Shown: positions 1 through 10,164 of the stretch, piece after piece | How positions within the stretch are numbered: the first letter of the stretch is position 1 | Layout of the letters: each line of letters starts with the position of its first letter | Assembly (NCBI GenBank): GCA_030040575.1 | Contig: JASHTK010000243.1 | Coordinates: 1-36,863, forward strand | Reading direction: 5' to 3' | Length of the DNA stretch: 36,863 bases | Source: Gammaproteobacteria bacterium | Lineage (GTDB): Bacteria > Pseudomonadota > Gammaproteobacteria > Steroidobacterales > Steroidobacteraceae | The notes under the pieces: generated by a model | What the model saw: the letters and a program-made list of their open reading frames with translations, nothing else | Databases searched by the model: none | Told to the model about the DNA's origin: nothing | Made by a program: the position numbers and the translations under genes

Positions 1-46
1 GAGCGCTCGGATCGGCCCGCCCGCAGCGAGGCTCGACCGCCCGTGA
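1..46 (+). CDS. 3' end of RND periplasmic adaptor (MdtA-like), partial
   Basis: An open frame runs in from the window edge and stops with TGA at 44-46, giving a tail ending in ARLDRP. The stop overlaps the GTG start of the next permease (GTGA). In mdtABC-type operons the gene directly before mdtB is the membrane-fusion adaptor, so this is most likely its C-terminus. Only about 14 residues are visible and none is diagnostic; the identification rests on position and translational coupling. Confidence 0.45.
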   Translation, partial: SARIGPPAARLDRP

Positions 47-3000
47 GTCCATCGCGCCCCTTCATTCTGCGGCCCGTCGCGACCTCGCTCTGCATGGCCG
101 CGATCGTGCTCGCGGGGTGGGTCGGCTTCCACTTCCTGCCGCTCTCCGCGCTGCCCGAGGTGGACTACCCGACCATTCAGGTGGAGACGCAGTATCCGGG
201 CGCGAGCCCGGAGGTGATGAGCCAGACCGTCACCGCGCCGCTCGAGCGCCAGTTCGGGGAGATGCCGGGTCTCGACCGGATGTCCTCCATCAGCTCCGCG
301 GGCGCCTCGGTGATCACGCTGCAGTTCTCGCTGCAAATCCCCCTCGATGAGGCCGAGCAGGAGGTGCAGGCCGCGATCAACGCGAGCTACGCGCTGCTGC
401 CGACGGATCTGCCGGCACCCCCGGTCTACGCGAAGGTCAATCCGGCCGATGCGCCCATCCTCAGCTTCGCGGTCACCTCCTCGACGATGCCGATCATCGA
501 CGCCGAGAACCTCGTCGAGACGCGGCTCGCGCAGAAGGTCTCCCAGCTCCCGGGCGTCGGGCTCGTGACCGTGAACGGCGCCTCCCGGCCCGCCGTGCGC
601 ATCCAGGTGGACACGCAGCTTCTCGCCTCGATCGGGCTCACCCTCGATCAGCTGCGCACGGTGATCAGCAATCAGAACTCCAACGAGGCGAAGGGCAGCT
701 TCGACGGCCCGACCCGCGCGTACACGATCAACGCGAACGACCAGCTGTTCACGGCGAACGACTACGCCGATCTGATCATCGCCTATCACAACGGGGACCC
801 CGTGCGCTTGAAGGACGTGGGCACCATCGTCCAGGGTCCCGAGAACGACAAGCTCGCGGCGTGGGAGAACACGACGCCCGCCATCGTCGTCAACGTGCAG
901 CGCCAGCCGGGCGCCAACGTCATCGAGACGGTGGACGCCATCAAGGCTCACCTGCCGGAGATCCTGACGAGCCTGCCCCTCGGGCTGCACGTCGATATCC
1001 TCACGGACCGCACCATCGGGATCCGCGCGTCCGTTCGCGATGTGGAGCTCGAGCTGCTGCTCGCGATCTTCCTCGTGGTGCTCGTCATCTTCCTGTTCCT
1101 GCACAGTCCGCAGGCGACGCTCATCGCGGGACTCGCGGTGCCGATCTCCCTCATCGGCACGTTCGGTGCGATGTACCTCATGGGCTACAGCATCAACAAC
1201 CTCACGCTGATGTCCCTCACCATCGCGAGCGGCTTCGTCGTGGACGATGCGATCGTGATGATCGAGAACATCTCCCGCTACCTCGAGGGAGGGCTGCCCC
1301 CGCTCAAGGCCGCCCTGAAGGGCGCCGAGCAGATCGGCTTCACCATCATCTCCCTCACCGTGTCGCTCGTCGCCGTGCTCATTCCGCTCCTCTTCATGGG
1401 CGACGTCGTCGGCAGGCTGTTCCGCGAGTTCGCCGTGACCCTCGCGACGACCATCGTCATCTCCGCGGTGGTCTCGCTCACCCTCACGGCCTCGCTGTCC
1501 GCGCGCTGGCTGAAGCGCGAGCCTCATGTGCCGCCCTCCGGGATCGGCCACTACTGGCAGATCGGCTTCGACAAGGTGGTCGCACGCTACGATCGCGGGC
1601 TGCGCTGGGTCTTCTCCCATCAGGGGGCGACGCTGCTTGCGGCCTTCCTCACCCTCGCCCTGACCGCGCTCCTTTATCTCGTCATGCCGAAGGGCTTGTT
1701 CCCGACGCAGGACACGGGCGAGCTGATGGCGGTCATCGAGGCACGCCAGTCGATCTCCTTCGACCGGATGAAGCAGCTGCAGCAGGAGGTGGCGGGCGCC
1801 ATCCTCCAGGACCCGGACGTGGACAGCTTGAGCTCGTTCATCGGCGTGGACGGCGTCAACTCGACCACGATGAACTCCGGGCGGATGTACATCAATCTGA
1901 AGCCCTTTCACCAGCGGCCCGGACAGGCCGTCGTGATGCAGCGGCTGTACCAGCTCGTCGGCAACGTTCCGGGCGTCACGCTTTATCTGCAGCCCGTGCA
2001 GGACTTGACGATCGACGCCGAGAGCGGCCCGACCCAGTACCAGTTCGCGCTGCAGGGCGCGGACCCCGACCAGGTGAGCCGCTGGACGAGCGCGCTCGTC
2101 GCGAAGCTGCAGCAGGCGCCTGCGCTGCGCAACGTCGTCTCCGACACCCTCGACCAGGGACTCGCCGTGCTGGTCGACATCGACCGCGACACGGCCGGCC
2201 GGCTCTCCGTGACGGCCGCGACCGTCGATGAGGCGCTCTACAGCGCCTTCGGGCAGCGGATCATCTCGACCATCTTCACCGACACGAACGAGTACCGGGT
2301 CATCCTCGAGGAGAAGCCCGGCATCGTCTCGAACCCGACCCAGCTCGACCTCGTGAACGTCGCGACCGGCTCCGGCACACCGACGCCCATCACGACGCTC
2401 GCCTCCGTCAAGGTGCAGAACGCACCGCTGCAGATCAGCCGGGCCCAGCAGTTTCCCGCCGCGAACATCGGCTTCGACACGGCGCCCGGGGTCTCGCTCG
2501 GACGCGCCGTCGATACGATCCGCGACGCCGAGCACGCGATCGGCGTCCCCCCGAGCATCACGACCGCCCTCCTCGGCGCGACGGGCGCCTACCAGGCATC
2601 CCTTGCCAACGAGCTGTGGCTGATCCTCGCCGCGATCGTCTGCGTCTACATCGTGCTCGGGGTGCTCTACGAGAGCTTCGTCCATCCGCTGACGATCCTC
2701 TCGACGCTGCCCTCGGCAGGCGTCGGGGCGCTCCTCGCGCTCATCATCACCGGTAGCGACCTCGATGTGATCGGCATCATCGGCATCGTGCTGCTGATCG
2801 GCATCGTCAAGAAGAATGCGATCATGATGATCGACTTTGCCATCGAGGCCGAGCGCGCGGGCGGCAAGAGCGCGCTCGAGGCGATCCATGAAGCCGCTCT
2901 CCTCAGGTTCCGACCGATCCTCATGACGACGATGGCGGCCCTGTTCGCCGCCGTTCCGCTCATGCTCGGCACCGGCGTCGGCCACGAGCTGCGCAGCCCG

Positions 3001-3144
3001 CTCGGGATCTCGATCTTCGGCGGACTCATCGTGAGCCAGCTGCTGACGCTCTTTACGACCCCGGTCATCTATCTCGCGTTCGACCGGCTCACTCGGCGGT
3101 ACCAGTACGGCGATGCGCCCTCCGCCGGCCCGCTCGCCACATGA
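43..3144 (+). CDS. mdtB: RND multidrug efflux permease, MdtB-like
   Basis: Inner-membrane proton-driven HAE1-family RND pump subunit of 1033 residues, the usual family length. The N-terminus ([20 protein letters not shown], then [11 protein letters not shown]) is the classic first transmembrane helix and the start of the porter domain. The proton-relay Asp pair D401-D402 lies in [13 protein letters not shown] and the relay Lys in GIVKKNA at about 923-924. Starts at GTG 43, overlapping the preceding stop. It overlaps the next permease by 4 nt (ATGA), and the two-permease order matches MdtB-MdtC heteromultimeric pumps (MuxBC in Pseudomonas), which use one adaptor and one outer-membrane channel. 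Substrates of homologues include bile salts, novobiocin and some metals; the substrate here cannot be read from sequence. Confidence 0.93.
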   Translation: MSPSRPFILRPVATSLCMAAIVLAGWVGFHFLPLSALPEVDYPTIQVETQYPGASPEVMSQTVTAPLERQFGEMPGLDRMSSISSAGASVITLQFSLQIPLDEAEQEVQAAINASYALLPTDLPAPPVYAKVNPADAPILSFAVTSSTMPIIDAENLVETRLAQKVSQLPGVGLVTVNGASRPAVRIQVDTQLLASIGLTLDQLRTVISNQNSNEAKGSFDGPTRAYTINANDQLFTANDYADLIIAYHNGDPVRLKDVGTIVQGPENDKLAAWENTTPAIVVNVQRQPGANVIETVDAIKAHLPEILTSLPLGLHVDILTDRTIGIRASVRDVELELLLAIFLVVLVIFLFLHSPQATLIAGLAVPISLIGTFGAMYLMGYSINNLTLMSLTIASGFVVDDAIVMIENISRYLEGGLPPLKAALKGAEQIGFTIISLTVSLVAVLIPLLFMGDVVGRLFREFAVTLATTIVISAVVSLTLTASLSARWLKREPHVPPSGIGHYWQIGFDKVVARYDRGLRWVFSHQGATLLAAFLTLALTALLYLVMPKGLFPTQDTGELMAVIEARQSISFDRMKQLQQEVAGAILQDPDVDSLSSFIGVDGVNSTTMNSGRMYINLKPFHQRPGQAVVMQRLYQLVGNVPGVTLYLQPVQDLTIDAESGPTQYQFALQGADPDQVSRWTSALVAKLQQAPALRNVVSDTLDQGLAVLVDIDRDTAGRLSVTAATVDEALYSAFGQRIISTIFTDTNEYRVILEEKPGIVSNPTQLDLVNVATGSGTPTPITTLASVKVQNAPLQISRAQQFPAANIGFDTAPGVSLGRAVDTIRDAEHAIGVPPSITTALLGATGAYQASLANELWLILAAIVCVYIVLGVLYESFVHPLTILSTLPSAGVGALLALIITGSDLDVIGIIGIVLLIGIVKKNAIMMIDFAIEAERAGGKSALEAIHEAALLRFRPILMTTMAALFAAVPLMLGTGVGHELRSPLGISIFGGLIVSQLLTLFTTPVIYLAFDRLTRRYQYGDAPSAGPLAT

Positions 3145-6100
3145 ACCTGTGTGAGCCGTTCGTCCGTCGCCCGGCCGGGACGACGCTCCTCACGGCAGGC
3201 TTGCTGCTCGCCGGGATCGCTGCGTTCTTCTTCCTGCCGGTCTCGCCGCTCCCGCAGGTGGACTTCCCGACCATCCAGGTGAGCGCGCAGCTCCCGGGGG
3301 CGAGCCCCGAGACGATGGGCGTCAGCGTCGCCGAGCCGCTCGAGAAGCATCTCGGCGTCATCTCCGATGTGACCGAGATGACCTCCCAGAGCCGCACCGG
3401 TCAGACCCAGATCACGCTGCAATTCGACCTCGATCGCGACATCGACGGCGCCGCGCGCGACGTGGAGGCGGCGATCAATGCCGCGCGCGTCGATCTGCCC
3501 TCGACGCTGCGCTCCAACCCGACGTACCACAAGGTGAACCCGGCCGAAGCGCCGATCATGATTCTCGCCCTCACCTCTCGGACCAAGACCCTGAGCGCGA
3601 TCTACGACGAGGTCTCGAACATCATCGAGCAGCGCCTGCTGCAGGTCTCGGGCGTGGGCAACGTCGAGCTCGGGGGCGCATCGCTCCCCGCCGTGCGCGT
3701 GGACATCGCGCCGTTCTCCCTCGCCGAGTACGGCGTGAGCCTCGACGATGTGCGCGCGGCGCTCAACGCCGCGAACCCCAACCGTCCGAAGGGCGTCATC
3801 GAGAACGACTCGATGCGCTGGCAGGTCTACACCAACGACACGGGCCGCTCGGCTGCCAATTACAGCAACCTCGTGATCGCCTACCGCAACAACGAGGCGG
3901 TGCGCCTGAAGGACGTGGCGCACGTGTACGACGGCGTCGAGGACATCCACAACATGGGGCTGTTCAACGGCGAGCCCGCCATCATCGTCATCGTCACCCG
4001 CCAGCCGAACGCCAACATCATCCAGACGGTGGACGGCATCAATGCCATCCTGCCGCAGCTGCGGGCGGATCTGCCGCGGGACGTTGAGCTCACCGTCGCC
4101 TCCGACCGCACCGTGAGCATTCGCGCCTCCCTGCGCGAGGTTGAGGCGACGCTGCTCATCGCCCTCCTACTCGTCATCCTGGTGACGAGCCTGTTCCTCT
4201 CGAGCGTGCGCGCAACCCTGATCCCCGCCGTCGCGGTCGTGAGCTCCCTCCTCGGCACCATCGGGGTCATGTACCTCGTCGGCTTCAGCCTGAACAATCT
4301 CTCGCTCATGGCGCTCACGGTCGCCACCGGTTTCGTGGTGGACGATGCCATCGTCGTGCTCGAGAACGTGTCGCGGCACCTCGAGGCGGGGATGGGCCGC
4401 CTCGAGGCCGCGCTCACCGGCACCCGCGAGGTGGGCTTCACGGTGCTCTCGATCAGCGTATCGCTCATCGCCGTGTTCATTCCGCTCATCTTCATGGGCG
4501 GCATCGTCGGGCGGCTGTTCCGGGAGTTTGCGGTCACGCTGTCCGCGGCGGTGCTCATCTCCCTCGTCATCTCCTTGACGACGACCGCCATGATGTGCGC
4601 GTACGTCCTGAAGCCGGACGCGGCTCGCGGCGCGCACGGCGCCTCCCCTGCCACACCGAACCGCCTGGCGCGCTGGGCGCGCACCGCCTTCGAGCGCGTG
4701 CTCGCCCTCTACGGGCGCGCGCTCGACTGGTCGCTCGATCACGCCCCGGTGATGCTCGTTCTCCTGATCGGCACCATCGCGCTCACGGTATACCTGTACG
4801 TCATCGCCCCGAAGGGCTTCTTCCCCCAGCAGGACACCGGCCAGCTCAACTGCGGCATCCGCGCCGACCAATCGATCTCCTTCCAGGCGACCGAGGAGAA
4901 GCTGCGGCAGGTGATCGGCATCATCGACCACGATCCGGCGGTCGCGCACGTCGTCGGCTTCACCGGCGGCACTCGGGCGGGCAGCGCCTTCATGTTCGCC
5001 GAGCTCAAGCCGCGCTCCGAGCGGCCGGGGCACGAGAACGGCCAGCAAGTCATCGCGCGGCTGCGCCCGCAGTTGAACCGCGTGGCGGGCCTCAGGGTCT
5101 TCTTGAACCCCGTCCAGGACATGCAGATCGGTGGCCGCCAGGCCAACGCCAACTATCAGTACACGCTGCAGAGCGACGATGAGAACGCGCTCAAGACCTG
5201 GGCGACACGGCTCGCCGATGAGATGAAGCTCGAGCCCGCGGTCACCGACGTCGACACCGACCAGGAAGAGCACGGGCTCGAGTCCTACGTGAACATCGAT
5301 CGGGATACCTCGGCGAGGCTCGGCATCGCGTCGGTCAACATCGACAACATTCTCTACGACGCCTTCGGGCAGGAGCTGGTCGCGACCATCTACGCGGTCC
5401 TCAATCAGTACCACGTCGTAATGGACGTCGACCCGAAATACACCGCGCAGCCCGCGGCTCTCAACGACATCTACGTCGAGTCCGGACAGGCCGCCGTTCC
5501 GGCGCAGGGGCTCGCGGCGACGGCCGCCGGAAATTCCTCCGGCGCGAACGCGTTCAGCGCGACGGGCGCCACCGCGACGCAGAGCGGCTCCGGAGGCGCA
5601 TCGACGACCGGCTCGAGCACCGTCAGCGCCACGGTGAACGCGCTCACGACGCCCGGTGCGCCGTCGCTCGCCGAGGCAGCAACGCCCGGCGCCCCCGGAT
5701 CCACTTTGGCGACCAGCGCGGCGAGCGGCTCCACGGCGGCGTCCGGCGAGGGCTCGATCCTGCCGACCACGACGCCAACGAGCGAAGCCTCCGGCACTCC
5801 GACGACCACCGAGTCGGCGCCCCCGGCCGTCGAGGTCCAAGCCGGAGGCGGCTCGACCGGCATGGCGGCATCGGGCGGCGCCGCGGCCGCGGCGGCCGCC
5901 ACAAATTGCAGCAACAGCCCGACGGCGATCGTTGCGAGCCTGACGAGCAAGGCGCCGCCGGCGACCACGAGCTCCGCGGCGCCCTCCCCCTCGTTTCCGA
6001 CCCTCTCCACCACGAGCGGCATCAACGCGCCGCCGCCGAACCCGAACAGCTCCTCTTGCGGCAGTCCGCCCGCGGCGCCGATCCTCGAGATGCGCAACGC

Positions 6101-6923
6101 CTCGACCGGCAACGCGGTGAGCACCTCGGCGAACACGATGGTGCCGCTCTCCGCGATCGCGACTTTCGGTACGGCATCGGCTCCCGTTTCGGTGAACCAC
6201 CAGAACACCTCGCTCGCGACCACCATCGCATTCAACCTCGCCCCGGGCTATGCCTTGAGTGACGCTGCGGCCGCGTTCACCGACGCGGAGAACCGGATCG
6301 ACATGCCGACGAGCATTCGAGGCGGCTTCCAGGGCACGGCGAGGACGTTCGAGACCTCGGTCGGCGACGAGCCGGTGCTCATCGGGGCGGCCCTGCTCGC
6401 CATCTACATCGTTCTCGGCATTCTCTACGAGAGCTACGTGCACCCCTTCACGGTGCTCTCGACGCTGCCCTCCGCCGGCGTCGGCGCGGTGCTCGCCCTG
6501 CTGCTCTTCCACATGGAGTTCTCGATCATCGCGCTGATCGGCGTGATCCTGCTCATCGGCATCGTCAAGAAGAACGCCATCCTCATCATCGACTTTGCGC
6601 TCGACGCGGAGCGCGCCCGCGGCTTGAGCTCCCGCGAGGCGATCCGCGAGGCGTGCATGCTCCGCTTCCGTCCCATCCTCATGACCACGCTCGCCGCGGC
6701 CCTCGGCGGGCTGCCGCTTGCGATCGGCTTCGGGGAGGGATCCGAGCTGCGCCAGCCGCTCGGCGTGTCGATCGTCGGAGGGCTGCTCCTGAGCCAGCTG
6801 CTGACGCTCTTCACCACCCCGGTCGTCTACCTCTATCTCGATAAGCTGCGCCGGCCGCGAGTGGACGAGCGCTACTTGAGCCGCGAGGCCGGTGGGGCCG
6901 AGCCGGCACCGGAGCCCACCTGA
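3141..6923 (+). CDS. mdtC: RND efflux permease, MdtC-like, with ~210-residue low-complexity insertion
   Basis: Second RND permease of the pair, 1260 residues against about 1025 for Mdt[17 protein letters not shown] at the N-terminus, D401-D402 in [13 protein letters not shown] and K1143-K1144 in [14 protein letters not shown] mark a complete pump core. The extra length is one block, about residues 782-997 (nt 5485-6135), between DIYVES and [10 protein letters not shown], segments normally about ten residues apart in the second large periplasmic loop. The block is rich in Ala, Ser, Thr, Gly and Pro, has no frame break and contains only two cysteines, C923 and C973, which could form a disulfide in the periplasm. 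It should project near the docking domain that faces the outer-membrane channel. The reading frame and flanking motifs are intact, so the pump is probably functional. Confidence 0.92.
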   Translation: MNLCEPFVRRPAGTTLLTAGLLLAGIAAFFFLPVSPLPQVDFPTIQVSAQLPGASPETMGVSVAEPLEKHLGVISDVTEMTSQSRTGQTQITLQFDLDRDIDGAARDVEAAINAARVDLPSTLRSNPTYHKVNPAEAPIMILALTSRTKTLSAIYDEVSNIIEQRLLQVSGVGNVELGGASLPAVRVDIAPFSLAEYGVSLDDVRAALNAANPNRPKGVIENDSMRWQVYTNDTGRSAANYSNLVIAYRNNEAVRLKDVAHVYDGVEDIHNMGLFNGEPAIIVIVTRQPNANIIQTVDGINAILPQLRADLPRDVELTVASDRTVSIRASLREVEATLLIALLLVILVTSLFLSSVRATLIPAVAVVSSLLGTIGVMYLVGFSLNNLSLMALTVATGFVVDDAIVVLENVSRHLEAGMGRLEAALTGTREVGFTVLSISVSLIAVFIPLIFMGGIVGRLFREFAVTLSAAVLISLVISLTTTAMMCAYVLKPDAARGAHGASPATPNRLARWARTAFERVLALYGRALDWSLDHAPVMLVLLIGTIALTVYLYVIAPKGFFPQQDTGQLNCGIRADQSISFQATEEKLRQVIGIIDHDPAVAHVVGFTGGTRAGSAFMFAELKPRSERPGHENGQQVIARLRPQLNRVAGLRVFLNPVQDMQIGGRQANANYQYTLQSDDENALKTWATRLADEMKLEPAVTDVDTDQEEHGLESYVNIDRDTSARLGIASVNIDNILYDAFGQELVATIYAVLNQYHVVMDVDPKYTAQPAALNDIYVESGQAAVPAQGLAATAAGNSSGANAFSATGATATQSGSGGASTTGSSTVSATVNALTTPGAPSLAEAATPGAPGSTLATSAASGSTAASGEGSILPTTTPTSEASGTPTTTESAPPAVEVQAGGGSTGMAASGGAAAAAAATNCSNSPTAIVASLTSKAPPATTSSAAPSPSFPTLSTTSGINAPPPNPNSSSCGSPPAAPILEMRNASTGNAVSTSANTMVPLSAIATFGTASAPVSVNHQNTSLATTIAFNLAPGYALSDAAAAFTDAENRIDMPTSIRGGFQGTARTFETSVGDEPVLIGAALLAIYIVLGILYESYVHPFTVLSTLPSAGVGAVLALLLFHMEFSIIALIGVILLIGIVKKNAILIIDFALDAERARGLSSREAIREACMLRFRPILMTTLAAALGGLPLAIGFGEGSELRQPLGVSIVGGLLLSQLLTLFTTPVVYLYLDKLRRPRVDERYLSREAGGAEPAPEPT

Positions 6924-6990
6924 TCGCAAGCCCGCCATGCACGAGCCTGTCATGCCCGCCACGCAAGAGCCCCAGAGGCACGATCCCTCG

Positions 6991-8505
6991 ATGACCGAGC
7001 GCCCGGAGGAACGGACGTCAAGGCGGGCCGTTGCGGCCCTGTCCCTGCTGGTCGCGGTTGCCGCTTGCAGCTGCGCCATCGGCCCCAACTACAAGCGCCC
7101 GGCGGTCGAGACGCCGCAGCACTACAAGAATGCGGTGGCCGCGACTCAGGCCACGACTCAGGCCACGAGCCCGGCCGCGAGCCCGGCCGTGGCCCCCGCC
7201 GCGGCGCCGTCCGAGCGCTGGTGGACGCTTTTCCACGACCCGATGCTCGACCAGCTCATCGAGGAGGTGGACGTTTCCAATCAGAATCTCGCGGAGGCCT
7301 CGGCCGCGTACGCCGAAGCGGTTGGCGCAGTGAGCGAGGCGCGCTCGTCCTTCTTCCCCTCGCTCGGCGTCAGCGCGAGCGCCGAGCGGGTGAAAAGCGG
7401 GGCAGGCGCCAGTGCCTTCTCCGGCGCCGGATCCGTCACGCCCGCGCCGGCCGCGGGCAGCAGTACCTACTCCACCTACCAGCTGAGCGGTACCGCGACC
7501 TGGGAGCTCGACGTGTGGGGCCAGTTGCGGCGCGAGCTCGAGAACGCCAAGGAGACCGCGAAAGCCGACCTCGCCGACATCGCCTATGCGCGGCTCTCCG
7601 CGCAGGACCAGCTCGCCGCGGCATATCTCGAGTTGCGGGGCGCCGACGCCGAGATCGCACTGCTTAACGACACCGTGACGGCGTACCAGAGGACGCTGCA
7701 GATCACGGTCAATCGCTACAAGGCGGGAACGGTCGCGAAGACCGACGTGCTCGAGGCGGAGACGTCGGTATTCGGCGCACAGCAGCAGGAAGCCGCCACC
7801 AAGCTTCAGCGCGCGCAGCTCGAGGATGCGATCGCGGCGCTCGTTGGCAAGCCCGCGAGCGACTTCCACATCGCCCCGAGCGACCACTGGAACACGACGA
7901 TTCCGGACATTCCGGCCGGCGTGCCGGCGACGCTCCTCGAGCGCCGTCCGGACATCATCGCCGCGGAGCATAACGTCGCGGCCGCGAATGCGGAGATCGG
8001 CGTCGAGGAAGCGAACTACTTCCCGCAGCTCACGCTCACCGGCTCGTACGGATTTCTCTCCGGGAGCCTCGGAACATTGTTCGAGGCCGTCAACCGGTCG
8101 CGCGAGGCCGCTCTCTCCGCGACCGACACGCTCTTTAACTTCGGCGGAACGCAGGCCAAGGTCACCGAGGCGCGCGCGGCGTACCGCGAGGCCGTCGCGA
8201 CCTACTTCGAGACCATCCTGACCGCCTTCCAGAACGTCGAGAACGATCTCGCCTCGGCCGACTGGGACCAGAAGCAGTACGCCATCCTCGAGCAGGACTC
8301 CGCCGCCGCGGATGAGAACGAGCGGCTCACCCTCAACGAGTACAAGGCAGGCACCGTAGACTTCACGACCGTCGTCGTCGCGCAGACCGCCGCGCTCAGC
8401 GCCCGACTCTCCCTCGCTCAAATCACGGTTACCGAGCAAACGGCGGCGGTGAGCCTCGTCACCGACCTCGGCGGCGGCTGGCAGACGGCGGCCGCGACGC
8501 ACTGA
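6991..8505 (+). CDS. RND outer-membrane factor lipoprotein (NodT/OprM family)
   Basis: Outer-membrane channel of the tripartite pump, 504 residues from ATG 6991. That start gives a short basic n-region, a hydrophobic stretch and a lipobox LLVAVAAC with the acylated Cys at residue 26, followed by the family motif IGPNYKRP. Upstream ATGs at 6892 and 6937 would add residues in front of the signal peptide, so I prefer 6991 (AGAGG lies 12 nt upstream). Two TolC-like repeats follow, each with the Y-K-A-G-T signature (NRYKAGTVAKTDVLEAE and NEYKAGTVDFTTVV). It lies 67 nt after mdtC in the same direction, completing an adaptor-permease-permease-channel operon. An Ala/Thr-rich linker follows the acylation site. 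Confidence 0.93.
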   Translation: MTERPEERTSRRAVAALSLLVAVAACSCAIGPNYKRPAVETPQHYKNAVAATQATTQATSPAASPAVAPAAAPSERWWTLFHDPMLDQLIEEVDVSNQNLAEASAAYAEAVGAVSEARSSFFPSLGVSASAERVKSGAGASAFSGAGSVTPAPAAGSSTYSTYQLSGTATWELDVWGQLRRELENAKETAKADLADIAYARLSAQDQLAAAYLELRGADAEIALLNDTVTAYQRTLQITVNRYKAGTVAKTDVLEAETSVFGAQQQEAATKLQRAQLEDAIAALVGKPASDFHIAPSDHWNTTIPDIPAGVPATLLERRPDIIAAEHNVAAANAEIGVEEANYFPQLTLTGSYGFLSGSLGTLFEAVNRSREAALSATDTLFNFGGTQAKVTEARAAYREAVATYFETILTAFQNVENDLASADWDQKQYAILEQDSAAADENERLTLNEYKAGTVDFTTVVVAQTAALSARLSLAQITVTEQTAAVSLVTDLGGGWQTAAATH

Positions 8506-8614
8506 GGCGTCGCTGCACCGCGTGCCGCCGCGATGCGCTCGCCCGCGCCGTTCCGCACCCTCGCGGAAGCGTAAATTTTCATTCACTGGCTGTCGCTCAT
8601 CGCGCCGCTAGCAT

Positions 8615-8640
8615 GCACTCGAGGCACGAGCCTCGAGTGC
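8615..8640. terminator. Perfect 11-bp hairpin after the efflux operon
   Basis: GCACTCGAGGC at 8615-8625 and its exact complement GCCTCGAGTGC at 8630-8640 flank a 4-nt loop, followed by TTTG. It lies 110 nt after the outer-membrane factor and 17 nt before the next start codon. It is most likely an intrinsic terminator for the pump operon; the T tract is short, so it could also act in the leader of the next gene. Confidence 0.6.
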
Positions 8641-8656
8641 TTTGCGGAGAACGCCG

Positions 8657-9346
8657 ATGAGGACTCAAACTGATTCCGACGCACTGCCAGCGGGCCGCGG
8701 TGAGCGCGGGCGGTGCCCCCGTGCCGCCGCGAGTTCCTCCACGCCCACCGTGCTGCGCCGCGCGTCCGCGATCATCGCGCCGTGCCTCGCGGCCTGCATG
8801 AGCATCGCGGCCTGCGCGTCGGCCGCGCCGTACGATCCGGATCGGCTCGGCGCCGGCCCGGTGAATCGGATCGGGGCGATCTGCGAGGACGTGATGGGCC
8901 TCGATCCCTCCGAGCCCCTCACCTTCGGCATGCACACCGGTGTCACGACTCTCGACACCTGGACGAGCCACTACCGCGGGTGCGTGTTGAGCCTGTCGGA
9001 CTCGCTTGCGAGCATCGATTCCGTGCAAGCCGCGAGCGAGGCGGCGCAAGCCTGCCGCGCGCAGGGCCTCGAGCCCGGGAGCCCCGACCTCGCCGTGTGC
9101 GTCCTGCGATCGACCGAGACGGCACGCAATCCTGCGGCAGCGCCCGTAGCGGCAGCCTCGGCGCCCCCCGACCGAGGGCTGCTGCGCGCCTCCGGATCCT
9201 TCTACAATGCGTCGAACCGGGAGCTCTCCCGCCGCGAGCGGCTTGCCTGCGCCGAGCTCGGCCTCGAGCCGGCCTCCGGCCCGTTCACGAGCTGCGTGAG
9301 GAGTTTGAAAGCGACGTTCTTTGCCATAGACAATCCGGTCAACTGA
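8657..9346 (+). CDS. Secreted hypothetical protein with repeated Cys-GL-[DE]P-Cys motifs
   Basis: 229 residues from ATG 8657, chosen because GGAG at 8646-8649 sits 7 nt upstream. A basic N-terminus of about 40 residues precedes a hydrophobic segment (IIAPCLAACMSIAACASA), so export, perhaps as a lipoprotein, is likely. Three imperfect modules follow: CEDVMGLDPSEP...GCVLSLSD, CRAQGLEPGSPDLAVCVLRS and CAELGLEPASGPFTSCVRSL. Each has a Cys, GL-D/E-P, then Cys-Val about ten or more residues later, which suggests one disulfide per module. I do not recognise a named family. It lies between two strong hairpins, so it is probably transcribed alone. Confidence 0.7.
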   Translation: MRTQTDSDALPAGRGERGRCPRAAASSSTPTVLRRASAIIAPCLAACMSIAACASAAPYDPDRLGAGPVNRIGAICEDVMGLDPSEPLTFGMHTGVTTLDTWTSHYRGCVLSLSDSLASIDSVQAASEAAQACRAQGLEPGSPDLAVCVLRSTETARNPAAAPVAAASAPPDRGLLRASGSFYNASNRELSRRERLACAELGLEPASGPFTSCVRSLKATFFAIDNPVN

Positions 9347-9406
9347 GCGGTCCGACGAGCGGCGTGGAGCTTGCTGCCGTCCGATGCCCGGAGCTATCCT
9401 TCGCGC

Positions 9407-9431
9407 GGGGCGCCGCCGGAAGCGGCGCCCC
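9407..9431. terminator. 10-bp GC hairpin between genes
   Basis: GGGGCGCCGC at 9407-9416 pairs perfectly with GCGGCGCCCC at 9422-9431 around the loop CGGAA. It is 60 nt after the stop of the secreted protein and 52 nt before the response regulator. There is no clear T run (GGGGTGCTTT follows), so factor-independent termination is plausible but not certain. Confidence 0.5.
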
Positions 9432-9483
9432 GGGGTGCTTTCCGATCGGCCTGGCGGGCCAATCTCCACGCCGGGGCCCTGCG

Positions 9484-10164
9484 ATGGCTAGAGTTCTGGT
9501 GATCGAGGACGATGTCGAGACGGCCAGGGAAATCGTGGCCTGCCTCGTCGCCGGCGGGTTTCGCACCAAGCAATGCCTCGACGGCGAGCAGGGGCTGAAG
9601 CTCGCTCTGACCGACCGGTTCGACGCGATCACGCTCGATCGGATGCTACCGGGGTCCGACGGACTACAAATCATCAAGGCCATGCGCGCGGGCGGCGTCG
9701 CAACGCCCGTCCTGCTGCTGAGCGCGCTCGGTGACGTCGATGACCGCGTCGAGGGCCTGCGTGTCGGAGGGGACGATTACCTCGTCAAGCCGTTCGCCCC
9801 GAGCGAGCTCGTCATGCGGGTTCAGGTGCTGTTGCGCCGTCACGATCCCGCGCCGAAGACGGACCTGCTGCTGCGGGTGGGCGACCTGGAGCTCGATCTG
9901 GTGACGCGGGAGGCGCGGCGCAACGGCCGCAGCATCGAGCTGCTGCCGATGGAGTTCAGGCTGCTCGAGTTCATGATGCGCCACTCCGGCCAGCTGCTGA
10001 GCCGCCGAATCATCTTCGAGCGCGTCTGGGAATACTACTTCGACCCGGGTACGAACCTGATCGACGTGCACATCGGCAAGCTGCGCAAGAAGATCGACGA
10101 GCCCGGCGCCCCCTCGCTCATCAAGACCGAGCGCGGCGTCGGTTACGTGCTCAATGCAGTTTAG
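9484..10164 (+). CDS. OmpR/PhoB-family response regulator
   Basis: 226 residues. Receiver domain at 1-115 with acidic pocket D9-D10, phospho-acceptor D52 (ITLDRMLPG), S80 and K102 (YLVKPF), so phosphorylation should be normal. A winged-helix DNA-binding domain at about 128-224 ends in the typical DVHIGKLRKKID...RGVGYVL wing. The kinase gene starts inside its last codons, an 11-nt overlap that implies coupled translation. Members of this class bind as head-to-tail dimers to direct repeats spaced 10-11 bp. That makes this protein one candidate reader of the 11-bp arrays found downstream, although a two-component pair beside an efflux operon more often controls the pump. Confidence 0.92.
   Translation: MARVLVIEDDVETAREIVACLVAGGFRTKQCLDGEQGLKLALTDRFDAITLDRMLPGSDGLQIIKAMRAGGVATPVLLLSALGDVDDRVEGLRVGGDDYLVKPFAPSELVMRVQVLLRRHDPAPKTDLLLRVGDLELDLVTREARRNGRSIELLPMEFRLLEFMMRHSGQLLSRRIIFERVWEYYFDPGTNLIDVHIGKLRKKIDEPGAPSLIKTERGVGYVLNAV

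Noticed and set aside
4167-7088. Long open frame of 973 codons on the minus strand opposite mdtC
   Set aside because: Low-complexity Arg/Gly/Ala composition with no domain, fully covering a well-conserved RND gene on the other strand; an effect of high GC.
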